Shown here piece by piece: positions 17,892-28,630 of a stretch of 64,000 nucleotides of DNA; positions within the stretch are counted from its first letter, which is position 1, and each line of letters opens with the position of its first letter. This stretch comes from Streptomyces sp. AA1529 (GTDB lineage: Bacteria; Actinomycetota; Actinomycetes; Streptomycetales; Streptomycetaceae). The position numbers and the translations under genes were made by a program. The notes beneath the pieces are model-generated. The model saw only the letters and a program-made list of their open reading frames with translations, was not told where the DNA came from and searched no databases. The stretch lies in assembly GCF_000280905.1 (NCBI RefSeq), contig NZ_ALAP01000032.1, positions 1 through 64,000 of the forward strand. Reading direction: 5' to 3'.

Positions 17892-20800
17892 CCACCCACG
17901 AAGCGGCCCCCAGGCGGGGCCCGTGCTGGACCGGCACCCAGACCGCCCGCCCCGACGGCACCGCCCGGAGCGAGGCACCGCCGCCCGCGCCGCTCCCCGC
18001 GTATCCGCCGCACCCGCGGCAGCGGCGGCACACCCGGCCGGCGTCGGCGCCCCGCCCGTCGCAGACCGCGCCACGGGCCCGGGCGGCGACACCGACGCTG
18101 CCGCCCACCGCCCGGCCGCGCGACGGAGGAGACTCCGGCAGCGGCGGCCGCGGCACCCTGCTGCCGCAGCTCGCCCTCATCCTGGTCTGCGCCGCCTACG
18201 CCGTCGGCGCGGCCTTCGGCTGGGGATCCGAGACGGTCGCCGTCCTCATGGGCGACTTCGGACTCAGCGCCGCCGCGCTGCTGGCCGGCGGCTCGTGCCT
18301 GTGGTATGCGCGCATCCAGCGGCGGGAGGCGGCCGGCCATCTGTCGGCCCCCGCCCGCGCCCGCCTGGAGGCCAGCCGCCCGGCCTGGGTGCTCTTCGGC
18401 GTCTCCTCGCTGATGGCGGGGTTCGGCAACGCGGTGTGGGGCTGGTACGAACTGGTGCTGCACCAGGCGGTGCCGCGCCCCTCGCTCGCCGACTTCTGCT
18501 TCCTGCTGTTCGCCCCGCCGGCCATCGTCGGGCTGCTGGTGCTCGCCAAGCGCCCGGTGACCCGGGCCGGCTGGGTCTGCCTCAGCCTCGACGCCTGGCT
18601 CATCGGCGGCTCGCTGCTGACCCTCTCCTGGTCGCTCGCCCTGGCCCACACGGCCTACTGGCAGGGCGACTCGGTCGCCAGGGCCGCGCTCAACCTGGCC
18701 TATCCGCTGCTCGACATCGTGCTGGTCAGCATGGTGCTCGCGCTGCACTTCCGGCGCTCCTCGGCGCACCGCAGCGCCATCAACACCGCCATCGGCGCGC
18801 TCGCCCTCACGGTGCTGTGCGACGCGCTGTTCACCTCCCCGATGCTGCGTGAGCACTACTCCTCGGGGCAGCTGCTGGACGCCGGGTGGTTCGCCGGCTC
18901 GCTGCTCCTGGCCTACGCGCCCTGGGTCGGCCGGGCGCGCAGGAGCGACGGGGAGGCGGCCTCCACCGCCGCGCAGCAGCCGCTGGCCGCCACCGACCGG
19001 CAGGCCGAGGCCCGGGCCACCAACCCGAGCCGCCCCATCTCGGGCTCGCTCAGCGCGCTGACCCCCTACCTGGCGGCGGCCGTGTGCACCCTGGGCATCC
19101 TCTACAACTCGGTCGACGGCCGGGACATCGACCGCGTCGTCCTCTACACCGGCTGCACGGTCGTCCTCGCGCTGGTGCTGCGCCAGGGCATCATGCTGCT
19201 GGACAACATCACGCTGACCAGGGAGCTGGCGCAGAAGGAGAACCACTTCCGCTCCCTGGTCCAGGGTTCCAGCGACGTCATCATGATCACCGCGGCGGCG
19301 GGCACGCTCCGCTACGTCTCACCCGCCGCGGCCGGGGTCTACGGGCGCAGCGCCGAGGACATGGTGGGCTGCGAGCTCTCCTCCCTGGTGCACCCCGAGG
19401 ACCTGGGCCAGGTGAACCACGAACTGCGCCGCTTCCTGGCGACCTCCGCCGACCGGGAGTCCAGCACCCGCGTCGAGTGCCGCTTCCGGCACGGCGACGG
19501 GCACTGGCTGAACGTCGAGTCCACGGTCAACCGCTACCAGGGCGGGCTGATCTTCAACAGCCGGGACGTCACCGAGCGGGTGCGGCTGCAGGCGCAGTTG
19601 CAGCACAACGCCTCCCACGACGCCCTCACCGACCTGCCCAACCGGGCGCTGTTCACCGAGCGGGTCCGGCAGGCCATCGGCGGTCGCCGCGGGGGCGACT
19701 GCGGTACCGCCGTGCTCTTCATCGACCTGGACGGCTTCAAGGCGGTCAACGACACCGTCGGCCACCAGGCGGGCGACGAACTCCTGGTGCAGGCGGCACG
19801 GCGGTTGCACGACTCCGTGCGTTCCGGCGACACCGCGGCCCGGCTGGGCGGCGACGAGTTCGCCGTCCTCATCCGCGGCGACGGCGAGCCGGGGCGGATG
19901 CCGGACGCCGAACGCGAGCTGCGCATCCACGACATCGCCGACCGGCTGCGGGTCACGCTCTCCGACCCGTACCGCGTCGAGGGCACGGAGCTGCGGGTCG
20001 CCGCCTCCATCGGCATCGCCTTCGCCGAGCCCGGCATCACGCCCGGTTCCCTGATGCGGAACGCCGATCTGGCGATGTACCGCGCCAAGCAGGCGGGCAA
20101 GGGCCGGGTGGAGCTGTACGCGCCGCAGATGCAGGCCGAGGTGGTCAAGCGGGCCGAGCTGGCGGCGCGGCTGCGCAGCGCGCTGCACGACGGCGAGTTC
20201 GCGCTGCTGCACCAGCCGATCGTCGAGCTGGCCAGTGGCAAGATCACCGCGGTCGCGGCCGAGGCCCGCTGGCGGTCGGCCCAGGGGATCCTGTTCACGC
20301 CGGCGGAGTTCCTGCGCACCGAGGGCGCCTCCGCCCGGGAGGCGCGCGGGGCCGGCGGCGAGCGGGCCGCCGAGGTGAGCCGGTGGCTGCTGGAGGAAGC
20401 GGTGCAGCAGGCCGCCGCCCGCCAGCGCGCCGGGTACGGCGCCCCGGTGACCGTGCGGCTGCCCGCGCGGCGGCTGACCGAGCCGGGGATGGAGCCGCGC
20501 AGCATCGGCGCCCTGCTGGCCCGGCACGGTCTCGCGGCGGCACCGGGCCCCACCGGCGGTACCGCCCTGGGCGCCCCGGCGGCCAACGCGGGGGTGCCGG
20601 GGGCGCCGGGTGCGCTGATCCTGGAGCTGTCGGACAGCGATCCGCGGATCCCGCTGGACGAGCTGGAGCGGCGGCTGACGGCGCTGCGCCGGCTCGGGGT
20701 GCTGATCTCGCTGGACGGCTTCGGCAGCGGCTATGCGGCGATCTCCGCGCTGCGCAGGCTGCCGGTGGACATCCTGCGGCTGGACCGGGGGCTGACGGAC

Positions 20801-21178
20801 GGGATCCTGGAGTCCACCCGGCAGCGCAAGATCACCTCCGGGCTGCTGCGGATCGCCGGGGACCTGGGGCTGACCACCGTCGCGGAGGCGGTCGACCTGC
20901 CGGAGCAGGCCACGCTGCTGCGCGAGATGGGCTGCACCCACGGGCAGGGGGCGGTCTTCTCCGGTCCGCTGGACGAGCACCGGCTGCGCACCGCGCTGGC
21001 CCGCGGGGTCTACGCGGTCCCGGAGTCCACCCGCAGCGGCGGGGCCTCCGGGTACGGCGAGGAGCATCCGGAGGGCCGGGACGCGACCGTCACCGTGCCG
21101 GCGACGGTGCCCCTGGCACGCGGCGCGGGGGCGCTGCCGGTGAGGCAGGAGGGTGCGGCGGATCCGCTGGCGCACTGA
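17888..21178 (+). CDS. cdgF: membrane PAS-GGDEF-EAL cyclic di-GMP protein
   Basis: A 1096-aa protein (from ATG 17888). Residues 1-88 are a Pro/Arg/Ala-rich cytosolic lead. About 90-440 hold some ten membrane helices, about 450-560 a PAS/PAC sensor, about 575-740 a GGDEF domain and about 750-1060 an EAL domain. The diguanylate cyclase site is intact (LGGDEF, GGDEF at 654-658) and an inhibitory RxxD (RSGD) lies five residues before it. In the EAL domain the signature positions are changed (AAEARW in place of EALxRW; DGFGSG in place of DDFGTG; the usual Lys is Arg in RLDRG), so phosphodiesterase activity is doubtful. Position just upstream of ilvB matches what I recall for SCO5511 (cdgF). Confidence 0.88.
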   Translation: MTTHEAAPRRGPCWTGTQTARPDGTARSEAPPPAPLPAYPPHPRQRRHTRPASAPRPSQTAPRARAATPTLPPTARPRDGGDSGSGGRGTLLPQLALILVCAAYAVGAAFGWGSETVAVLMGDFGLSAAALLAGGSCLWYARIQRREAAGHLSAPARARLEASRPAWVLFGVSSLMAGFGNAVWGWYELVLHQAVPRPSLADFCFLLFAPPAIVGLLVLAKRPVTRAGWVCLSLDAWLIGGSLLTLSWSLALAHTAYWQGDSVARAALNLAYPLLDIVLVSMVLALHFRRSSAHRSAINTAIGALALTVLCDALFTSPMLREHYSSGQLLDAGWFAGSLLLAYAPWVGRARRSDGEAASTAAQQPLAATDRQAEARATNPSRPISGSLSALTPYLAAAVCTLGILYNSVDGRDIDRVVLYTGCTVVLALVLRQGIMLLDNITLTRELAQKENHFRSLVQGSSDVIMITAAAGTLRYVSPAAAGVYGRSAEDMVGCELSSLVHPEDLGQVNHELRRFLATSADRESSTRVECRFRHGDGHWLNVESTVNRYQGGLIFNSRDVTERVRLQAQLQHNASHDALTDLPNRALFTERVRQAIGGRRGGDCGTAVLFIDLDGFKAVNDTVGHQAGDELLVQAARRLHDSVRSGDTAARLGGDEFAVLIRGDGEPGRMPDAERELRIHDIADRLRVTLSDPYRVEGTELRVAASIGIAFAEPGITPGSLMRNADLAMYRAKQAGKGRVELYAPQMQAEVVKRAELAARLRSALHDGEFALLHQPIVELASGKITAVAAEARWRSAQGILFTPAEFLRTEGASAREARGAGGERAAEVSRWLLEEAVQQAAARQRAGYGAPVTVRLPARRLTEPGMEPRSIGALLARHGLAAAPGPTGGTALGAPAANAGVPGAPGALILELSDSDPRIPLDELERRLTALRRLGVLISLDGFGSGYAAISALRRLPVDILRLDRGLTDGILESTRQRKITSGLLRIAGDLGLTTVAEAVDLPEQATLLREMGCTHGQGAVFSGPLDEHRLRTALARGVYAVPESTRSGGASGYGEEHPEGRDATVTVPATVPLARGAGALPVRQEGAADPLAH

Positions 21179-21253
21179 CCGCCTCGCCCGAATGCTGAGA
21201 CGGCCGTCCCACTCACTTGACACTCGGGGCTTGACGGGGAGAGGGTCAGTGCC

Positions 21254-21295
21254 ATGCGCACCCGAATTCTCGTACTTGGACAGCGCGTCGGCTGA
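21254..21295 (+). CDS. ilvB leader peptide (MRTRILVLGQRVG)
   Basis: A 13-codon ORF whose peptide MRTRILVLGQRVG is packed with regulatory residues: Ile, Leu, Val, Leu, then Val. The Ile, first Val and second Leu use ATT, GTA and CTT, all rare in this GC-rich genome, which should sharpen ribosome stalling when branched-chain aminoacyl-tRNA is scarce. Upstream there is a TTGACA at 21217-21222, but I cannot place a convincing -10 box. This matches the peptide attenuators described for actinobacterial ilvB operons. Confidence 0.9.
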   Translation: MRTRILVLGQRVG

Positions 21296-21335
21296 CCGCG
21301 GGACCCACCGATCCCGCGTCCACCAGCGGCGCGCT

Positions 21336-21369
21336 CCCCTCGCTTGCCTCACGGCACGGGGGGTTTTTT
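21336..21369 (+). terminator. ilvBNC attenuator terminator
   Basis: A hairpin (CCCC-T-CG-CT-TGCC, loop TCAC, GGCA-CG-GGGG; 21336-21363) is followed by TTTTTT at 21364-21369. It is one of only two T-tract terminators I see in the window, and lies between the leader peptide and ilvB. Ribosome stalling on the leader should favour an alternative fold upstream and let transcription reach ilvB. Confidence 0.88.
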
Positions 21370-21461
21370 GTTGCACCAGCACCTGAGCACGAACCAGCGG
21401 TGAACCGAAGAAACCGCCCAAAACGAGCGTCAACCCTCACTCTCCGAGAAGAGATAAGCCG

Positions 21462-23324
21462 ATGACCGATCAGGCCACCGGGGCCCCGAAACCGCAGCCG
21501 CGGGCCCGCAACAGCGGACAGTCCAACTCCGTGCCGGCCCAGGCAGCCCCCCGCATCACGGGCGCCCAGTCCCTCATCCGTGCTCTCGAGGAAGTCGGCG
21601 CCGACACCGTATTCGGCATCCCCGGCGGCGCCATCCTGCCCGCCTACGACCCGATGATGGACTCCTCCCGGGTCCAGCACGTCCTGGTCCGGCACGAGCA
21701 GGGGGCCGGGCACGCCGCCACCGGCTATGCGCAGGCCACCGGCAAGGTCGGCGTCTGCATGGCCACCTCGGGGCCCGGGGCCACCAACCTGGTCACCCCG
21801 CTCGCCGACGCCCACATGGACTCCGTGCCGCTGGTCGCCATCACGGGGCAGGTCGCCACCTCCCTGATCGGTACGGACGGCTTCCAGGAGGCCGACATCT
21901 GCGGCATCTCGATGCCGGTCACCAAGCACAACTTCCTGGTCAAGGACGCCGACGACATCCCCAGGACGATCGCCGAGGCGTTCCACATCGCCTCCACCGG
22001 CCGTCCGGGCCCGGTGCTGGTCGACATCGCCAAGGACGCGCTCCAGCGGGAGACCGCCTTCCAGTGGCCGCCCACCACCGAGCTGCCCGGTTACCGCCCG
22101 GTGACCAAGCCGCACGGCAAGCAGATCCGGGAGGCCGCCAAGCTGCTGGCCGACGCCCGCCGCCCGGTGCTCTACGTCGGCGGCGGCGTCCTGAAGGCCG
22201 GTGCCACGGCGGAGCTGAAGGTGCTCGCCGAGCTGACCGGCACCCCGGTCACCACCACGCTGATGGGCATCGGCGCCTTCCCCGACAGTCATCCCCAGCA
22301 CCTGGGGATGCCGGGGATGCACGGCACCGTCGCGGCCGTCACGGCGCTGCAGAAGGCCGACCTGATCATCGCGCTCGGCGCCCGCTTCGACGACCGGGTC
22401 ACCGGAAAGCTGGACTCCTTCGCCCCGCACGCCAAGATCGTCCACGCGGACATCGACCCCGCCGAGATCGGCAAGAACCGCGCGGCGGACGTGCCGATCG
22501 TCGGGGACGCCCGCGAGGTGCTGGCCGATCTCGTCGTCGCCCTCCAGGCCGAGGCGGCCGAGCACCCCGACCGGCACGGCGACCGCTATGCCGACTGGTG
22601 GACGCTGCTGGACCGCTGGCGCACGACCTACCCGCTGGGCTACGACCTGCCCGAGGACGGTTCGCTGGCTCCGCAGCAGGTCATCCAGCGGATCGGGGAA
22701 CTGGCACCCGAGGGCACCATCTTCGCCGCGGGCGTCGGCCAGCACCAGATGTGGGCGGCCCACTTCGTCACCTACGACCGGCCCGCCACCTGGCTCAACT
22801 CGGGCGGACTGGGCACCATGGGCTACGCGGTCCCGGCGGCGCTGGGCGCCAAGGTCGGAATGCCCGACCGCGCGGTGTGGGCGATCGACGGCGACGGCTG
22901 CTTCCAGATGACCAACCAGGAGCTGGTCACCGCCGCCCTCAACGGCGCGCCGATCAAGGTGGCGATCATCAACAACGGAGCGCTGGGCATGGTCCGCCAG
23001 TGGCAGACCCTCTTCTACAACCAGCGGTACTCCAACACCGTCCTGCACAGCAGCGAGGAGGGCGAGCCCGGCCGGGGCACCCGCGTGCCCGACTTCGTGA
23101 AGCTCGCCGAGGCCATGGGCTGCGTCGGCATCCGCTGCGAGGACCCCGCCCAGCTCGATGCGGTCATCGAGAAGGCGAATGCCATCAACGACCGGCCCGT
23201 CGTCGTGGACTTCATCGTCCACGAGGACGCCATGGTCTGGCCGATGGTGGCGGCGGGCACCTCCAACGACGAGGTCATGGCGGCCCGCGGGGTCCGCCCC
23301 GACTTCGGCGACAGCGACGACTGA
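21462..23324 (+). CDS. ilvB: acetolactate synthase large subunit
   Basis: A 620-aa ThDP enzyme making acetolactate (Val/Leu) or acetohydroxybutyrate (Ile) from pyruvate. The N-terminal domain carries the catalytic Glu in [15 protein letters not shown], the central domain is FAD-binding, and the C-terminal ThDP motif [15 protein letters not shown]...[12 protein letters not shown] is complete. The first 35 residues are a variable Pro/Gln-rich lead. The start ATG follows a GAGAAGAG site. It is first in ilvBNC, controlled by the leader attenuator, with ilvN 30 bases downstream. Confidence 0.97.
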   Translation: MTDQATGAPKPQPRARNSGQSNSVPAQAAPRITGAQSLIRALEEVGADTVFGIPGGAILPAYDPMMDSSRVQHVLVRHEQGAGHAATGYAQATGKVGVCMATSGPGATNLVTPLADAHMDSVPLVAITGQVATSLIGTDGFQEADICGISMPVTKHNFLVKDADDIPRTIAEAFHIASTGRPGPVLVDIAKDALQRETAFQWPPTTELPGYRPVTKPHGKQIREAAKLLADARRPVLYVGGGVLKAGATAELKVLAELTGTPVTTTLMGIGAFPDSHPQHLGMPGMHGTVAAVTALQKADLIIALGARFDDRVTGKLDSFAPHAKIVHADIDPAEIGKNRAADVPIVGDAREVLADLVVALQAEAAEHPDRHGDRYADWWTLLDRWRTTYPLGYDLPEDGSLAPQQVIQRIGELAPEGTIFAAGVGQHQMWAAHFVTYDRPATWLNSGGLGTMGYAVPAALGAKVGMPDRAVWAIDGDGCFQMTNQELVTAALNGAPIKVAIINNGALGMVRQWQTLFYNQRYSNTVLHSSEEGEPGRGTRVPDFVKLAEAMGCVGIRCEDPAQLDAVIEKANAINDRPVVVDFIVHEDAMVWPMVAAGTSNDEVMAARGVRPDFGDSDD

Positions 23325-23354
23325 CCAGGAACAGGAAACGGAAGGCACCGAACG

Positions 23355-23879
23355 ATGTCCAAGCACACGCTCTCCGTGCTGGTGGAGAACACCCCCGGCA
23401 TCCTGGCCAGGATCGCCTCGCTCTTCTCCCGCCGCGGCTTCAACATCGACTCCCTCGCGGTGGGCGTCACCGAGCACCCCGACATCTCGCGCATCACCAT
23501 CGTGGTGAACGTCGAGGACCTGCCGCTGGAGCAGGTCACCAAGCAGCTCAACAAGCTGGTCAACGTCCTCAAGATCGTCGAGCTGGAACCCGCCTCCGCG
23601 GTGCAGCGCGAACTCGTCCTGGTGAAGGTCCGCGCGGAGGGCGAGACCCGCTCCCAGATCGTGGAGATCGTCCAGCTGTTCCGCGCCAAGACCGTCGACG
23701 TCTCCCCGGAGGCCGTCACCATCGAGGCCACCGGCAGCGCCGACAAGCTGGAGGCGATGCTGAGGATGCTGGAGCCGTACGGCATCAAGGAACTGGTGCA
23801 GTCCGGCACCATCGCCATAGGGCGCGGCGCCCGCTCCATCACCGACCGGAGCCTGCGTGCGCTGGAGCGCACGGCCTGA
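23355..23879 (+). CDS. ilvN: acetolactate synthase regulatory subunit
   Basis: A 174-aa small subunit that activates IlvB and gives feedback inhibition by valine. The N-terminal ACT domain (residues 3-75) begins HTLSVLVENTPGILARIASL and contains the GFNIDSLAVG loop that binds valine between subunits. The C-terminal ALS_ss_C domain (about 85-160) includes ELVLVKVRAEG. Length is normal. It lies between ilvB and ilvC in one operon. Confidence 0.97.
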   Translation: MSKHTLSVLVENTPGILARIASLFSRRGFNIDSLAVGVTEHPDISRITIVVNVEDLPLEQVTKQLNKLVNVLKIVELEPASAVQRELVLVKVRAEGETRSQIVEIVQLFRAKTVDVSPEAVTIEATGSADKLEAMLRMLEPYGIKELVQSGTIAIGRGARSITDRSLRALERTA

Positions 23880-24956
<1,077 letters not shown>

Positions 24957-24981
24957 CCCTCGTCCGGCGCTGAGCAGCCGT

Positions 24982-25077
24982 CCCGGCCGCGCCCGCGCTC
25001 CGCGGAACCGGAGCGCACCCGCGGCCGGGGCGGGCACGTCCGCGCCCGGGGTTCCGCACGGACCCCCGGGCGCGGAC
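24982..25077 (+). terminator. double hairpin terminator after ilvC
   Basis: The first structure (24982-25030) nests CGCTCCG/CGGAGCG inside CGGCCGCG/CGCGGCCG arms. The second is a perfect 14-bp stem, 25038-25051 with 25064-25077. The remaining sequence up to serA (25078-25351) has no gene. It contains TGTGG-N9-CCACA at 25226-25244, 19 bases before a TAGACT that could be the serA -10 box (25263-25268). Confidence 0.8.
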
Positions 25078-25351
25078 GCGCAGCGCGCCGGGGCGGGTGC
25101 CGGGTGCGCCCGCCCGGAGCGGAATCCGCCGGAATCCACCCGAACCCGTACCGCCGCAGGCGCCGGGTGTTCCGTTCCGCGGCCCCGAGGGCACGCTCAG
25201 GGGCGGAGGCCCGCCCCGCAGGCGGTGTGGACCGATCGGCCACATCGGGGCGGTGCCCTCGATAGACTGCGGGTCCACAGGCTCACAGCGTCGTGCGTCT
25301 GCTCCTCCCGCCCCGCAGGGAAACGCGCCGTCCCAAGAATTTGGAGACCAC

Positions 25352-26941
25352 GTGAGCAAGCCCGTAGTACTCATCGCCGAAGAGCTGTCGCCCGCGACCG
25401 TCGAAGCGCTGGGGCCGGATTTCGAGATCCGGCAGTGTGACGGCGCCGACCGGGGCGAACTCCTCCCCGCTCTCGCCGATGTGGACGCCGTTCTCGTCCG
25501 CTCCGCCACCAAGATCGACGCCGAGGCCGTGGCCGCGGCGCACAAGCTCAAGGTGGTCGCCCGCGCCGGAGTCGGACTCGACAACGTGGACGTGCCCGCC
25601 GCCACCAAGGCGGGCGTGATGGTGGTCAACGCCCCCACCTCCAACATCGTCACCGCGGCCGAACTGGCCTGCGGCCTGCTCATCGCCACGGCCCGGAACA
25701 TTCCGCAGGCCAACACGGCGCTCAAGAACGGCGAGTGGAAGCGCAGCAAGTACACCGGCGTGGAGCTGAGCGAGAAGACGCTCGGCGTGGTCGGCCTGGG
25801 CCGGATCGGTGTGCTGGTGGCCCAGCGGATGTCGGCGTTCGGGATGAAGGTCGTCGCCTACGACCCGTTCGTGCAGCCGGCGCGGGCCGCGCAGATGGGC
25901 GTCAAGCTGCTCTCGCTGGACGAGCTGCTGGCCGTCTCGGACTTCATCACCGTGCACCTGCCCAAGACCCCGGAGACCCTCGGACTCATCGGGGACGAGG
26001 CGCTGCACAAGGTCAAGCCGAACGTGCGCGTGGTCAACGCGGCACGCGGCGGCATCGTCGACGAGGAGGCGCTGGCGGCGGCGATCAAGGAGGGCCGGGT
26101 CGCGGGCGCGGGGCTGGACGTGTACGCCTCCGAGCCGTGCACCGACTCCCCGCTCTTCGCCTTCGACCAGGTCGTGTGCACCCCGCACCTGGGCGCCTCC
26201 ACCGGTGAGGCGCAGGAGAAGGCCGGTATCGCGGTCGCCAAGTCGGTGCGGCTGGCCCTGGCGGGCGAGCTGGTGCCGGACGCGGTCAACGTGCAGGGCG
26301 GGGTGATCGCCGAGGACGTGCGCCCGGCGCTGCCGCTCGCCGAGAACCTGGGCCGCATCTTCACCGCGCTGGCCGGCGAGGTCGCCGTCCGGCTGGATGT
26401 GGAGGTGTACGGCGAGATCACCCAGCACGACGTCAAGGTGCTGGAGCTGTCCGCGCTCAAGGGCGTGTTCGAGGACGTGGTGGACGACACGGTCAGCTAT
26501 GTCAACGCACCCCTGTTCGCCCAGGAGCGCGGGGTCGAGGTGCGGCTGACGACCTCCAGCGAGTCCGCCGAGCACCGCAACGTGGTGACCGTGCGGGGCA
26601 CCCTCGCGGGCGGCGAGGAGGTCTCGGCTTCCGGCACGCTGTCCGGCCCCAAGCACCTCCAGAAGCTCGTCGCCATCAACGAGCACGGTGTGGACCTCGC
26701 GGTCGCCGACCACATGGCGTTCCTGCGCTACAGCGACCGGCCCGGTGTCGTCGGCACCGTCGGCCGCGTCCTGGGCGAGTCGGGTGTCAACATCGCGGGC
26801 ATGCAGGTCTCCCGCGCCGAGGAGGGCGGCGAGGCGCTCGTCGCGCTGACCGTCGACGGCACCATCGGCGCCGCGGCCCTCTCCGAGATCGCCGACGAGG
26901 TGGGTGCCACCCACGCCCGGGCGGTCAACCTGACCGAGTGA
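25352..26941 (+). CDS. serA: D-3-phosphoglycerate dehydrogenase
   Basis: A 529-aa long-form PGDH, the first step of serine synthesis. Domain order: catalytic/NAD domain 1-310 (TLGVVGLGRIGVLVAQRM; Arg and Glu in VVNAARGGIVDEEAL and GLDVYASEP; His in TPHLGASTGEAQEKAG), the intervening ASB domain about 315-450 and a C-terminal ACT domain about 455-529 (MAFLRYSDRPGVVGTVGRVL) expected to bind serine. The GTG at 25352 follows TTGGAG; the open frame upstream is noise. It is transcribed separately from ilvBNC, given the intervening terminators. Confidence 0.97.
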   Translation: MSKPVVLIAEELSPATVEALGPDFEIRQCDGADRGELLPALADVDAVLVRSATKIDAEAVAAAHKLKVVARAGVGLDNVDVPAATKAGVMVVNAPTSNIVTAAELACGLLIATARNIPQANTALKNGEWKRSKYTGVELSEKTLGVVGLGRIGVLVAQRMSAFGMKVVAYDPFVQPARAAQMGVKLLSLDELLAVSDFITVHLPKTPETLGLIGDEALHKVKPNVRVVNAARGGIVDEEALAAAIKEGRVAGAGLDVYASEPCTDSPLFAFDQVVCTPHLGASTGEAQEKAGIAVAKSVRLALAGELVPDAVNVQGGVIAEDVRPALPLAENLGRIFTALAGEVAVRLDVEVYGEITQHDVKVLELSALKGVFEDVVDDTVSYVNAPLFAQERGVEVRLTTSSESAEHRNVVTVRGTLAGGEEVSASGTLSGPKHLQKLVAINEHGVDLAVADHMAFLRYSDRPGVVGTVGRVLGESGVNIAGMQVSRAEEGGEALVALTVDGTIGAAALSEIADEVGATHARAVNLTE

Positions 26942-26945
26942 CGCG

Positions 26946-27008
26946 GGGCCCCACGAGGGGCCCACGCAGGCACAGCGGAAGGGGCCGCACGGAGACCGCG
27001 TGCGGCCC
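26946..27008. terminator. terminators after serA
   Basis: Two hairpins: GGGCCCC-ACGA-GGGGCCC (26946-26963) and a 9-bp stem, 26982-26990 with 27000-27008. They separate serA from the convergent PucR-type gene, which ends at 27147. Confidence 0.75.
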
Positions 27009-27146
27009 TCCGCCGTCCGGACCGCGATCTGCCCCGGGCGGCGCCGGAGCTGCCGCCGCCCCCGGCCGCGCAGTCGCCCCCGGATGACCTCCTGGCGGCT
27101 GTCGTCAGCGGCGGCGAGGCGGCGAGGCGGCGGGTCCGGCGGGCGG

Positions 27147-28379
27147 TCACAGCCGGGCGGCCTTGAGCGCCATGTGCAGCAGCAGGCGGTCCTCGCCCTC
27201 GTCCAGATCCAGGCCGGTGAGGCGCTCGACCCGGGAGAGACGGTAGTAGAGGGTCTGCCGGTGGATGCCGAGCGCGGCGGCGGCGCGGCCCGCCTGGCCC
27301 GCGCAGTCGAGGTAGACCTCGGCGGTGCGGGCCAGCTCGTGGTGGGTGGCGCGCAGGAGGTCCTGCACAGCGGGATCGGGTGCGGTGCCCGCGGTGCGGG
27401 GGATGCCGGTGAGCATCCGGTAGGGCCCGATGGCGTCCCACTCGGCCAGTGCGCCCGGCCGGGGTTCGGCCGCCGCGGCGCGGGCCGCGGCGCGGGCCTC
27501 GTACCAGGCCGTCGACAGGTCCGACAGTCCGCTGCGCGGGCTGCTCAGCCCGGCGGTCGGAGCCGGAGCCCCGCTGGCCGGGTCCGCGCTCCCGGTCCGG
27601 CCCGGCGCGCGCAGCAGCCGGTCGGCCGCCGACCGGGCCGCCTCCAGGCCGTGCGGAGTGCGCAGCCGCACGAGCGCGGCCAGCGTCCCGTCCCGCACGC
27701 ACTGGGCCGCGAGCCGGGGGAGGGCGGCCGGGAGCGGTCCGCGGACCGCGGTCGCGTCCTCCTCCGGCCAGGGCAGCACCGCCACCAGCACCAGTGGCCC
27801 GTACGCGGTCTCGCCCAGTGCCGTCCGCAGTCCGGCGACCGCCTCGTCCCGTGCGGCCCCGCCGCGCTCGGCCAGGGCCGCGTGCAGCAGTTCCCCGGTC
27901 TGTTCCTCGGCGCGGGAGTCGGCGGCCAGCTGGGCGCCGGTGCGCTCGGCGACCGCCATCGCCGCGGCCAGCCGCGGGTCGGTGAGCTCCAGCGCCCCGT
28001 CGTCCAGCAGCCAGATGTAGCCGTGCACGACGCCCCGGTCGCGCACCGGCAGGCAGATCCGGCCGTGCACCAGGCCCGCTGCCGGGTCCGGCGGGACCTC
28101 CTGGCCGGAGACCGGGGGAGGGATGCGCACCGGGCCGCTCGCCCGGGCGATGCCGTAGCTCTCGAAGAAGGCGCGCACGGCGGGGGTGGAGCGGCGCTGG
28201 AGGATGGTGCGGGTGCGCACCGGGTCCAGCGCGGGGCCACCGTCCTGCCCCTCGTCGCCGTCGGCACCGCCCTCGTGCGCCCCGAAGGCGATCAGCGAGA
28301 AGTCCCGGCTCTCCAGCGTGGCCGGGGTGCCCAGCAACTGCGAGACCTCGTCGATCAGCGCCTGATAGTCCTCGCGCAT
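27147..28379 (-). CDS. PucR-type helix-turn-helix regulator
   Basis: A 410-aa regulator. The N-terminal 160 residues form a sensor-like region (ALIDEVSQLLGTPATLESRDF). The C terminus carries the PucR HTH: LARTAEVYLDCAGQAGRAA, then ALGIHRQTLYYRLSRVERLTGLDLD, the recognition segment typical of the family. ATG at 28379 with AGGAGG upstream. It lies divergent from the proline dehydrogenase/P5C dehydrogenase operon, as reported for proline-responsive activators of put genes in actinobacteria, so it probably controls proline catabolism. A dyad TCTCA-N10-TGAGA at 28473-28492 is a candidate site. Confidence 0.9.
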   Translation of the reverse strand: MREDYQALIDEVSQLLGTPATLESRDFSLIAFGAHEGGADGDEGQDGGPALDPVRTRTILQRRSTPAVRAFFESYGIARASGPVRIPPPVSGQEVPPDPAAGLVHGRICLPVRDRGVVHGYIWLLDDGALELTDPRLAAAMAVAERTGAQLAADSRAEEQTGELLHAALAERGGAARDEAVAGLRTALGETAYGPLVLVAVLPWPEEDATAVRGPLPAALPRLAAQCVRDGTLAALVRLRTPHGLEAARSAADRLLRAPGRTGSADPASGAPAPTAGLSSPRSGLSDLSTAWYEARAAARAAAAEPRPGALAEWDAIGPYRMLTGIPRTAGTAPDPAVQDLLRATHHELARTAEVYLDCAGQAGRAAAALGIHRQTLYYRLSRVERLTGLDLDEGEDRLLLHMALKAARL

Positions 28380-28630
28380 GTCGTGGCCTCCTGTGCCTCG
28401 CGCCGTGCCGTCTGTCACTCGCGGCCGTGCCGTCGGCGCTCGCCGCGGCGGTCCGCGTGCCCGCCGGTCCATTCTCATACATCTGTCTGAGAGCCGGACC
28501 ACGGACGCGTGACACCTGTCGATGGCCCCCGCGGTGGCGCGATCCTTAACTTCTAGGTGGCTTCCGCGTCACGCCTCCGCTGCGCGTGCGCCACCGAGCC
28601 ACCCGCAAGAAGACTTCGTGGAGGTGCCCC

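Noticed and set aside
25283..26965. Minus-strand 560-codon frame opposite serA
   Set aside because: Antisense shadow of a clearly conserved gene; no ribosome site or domain.
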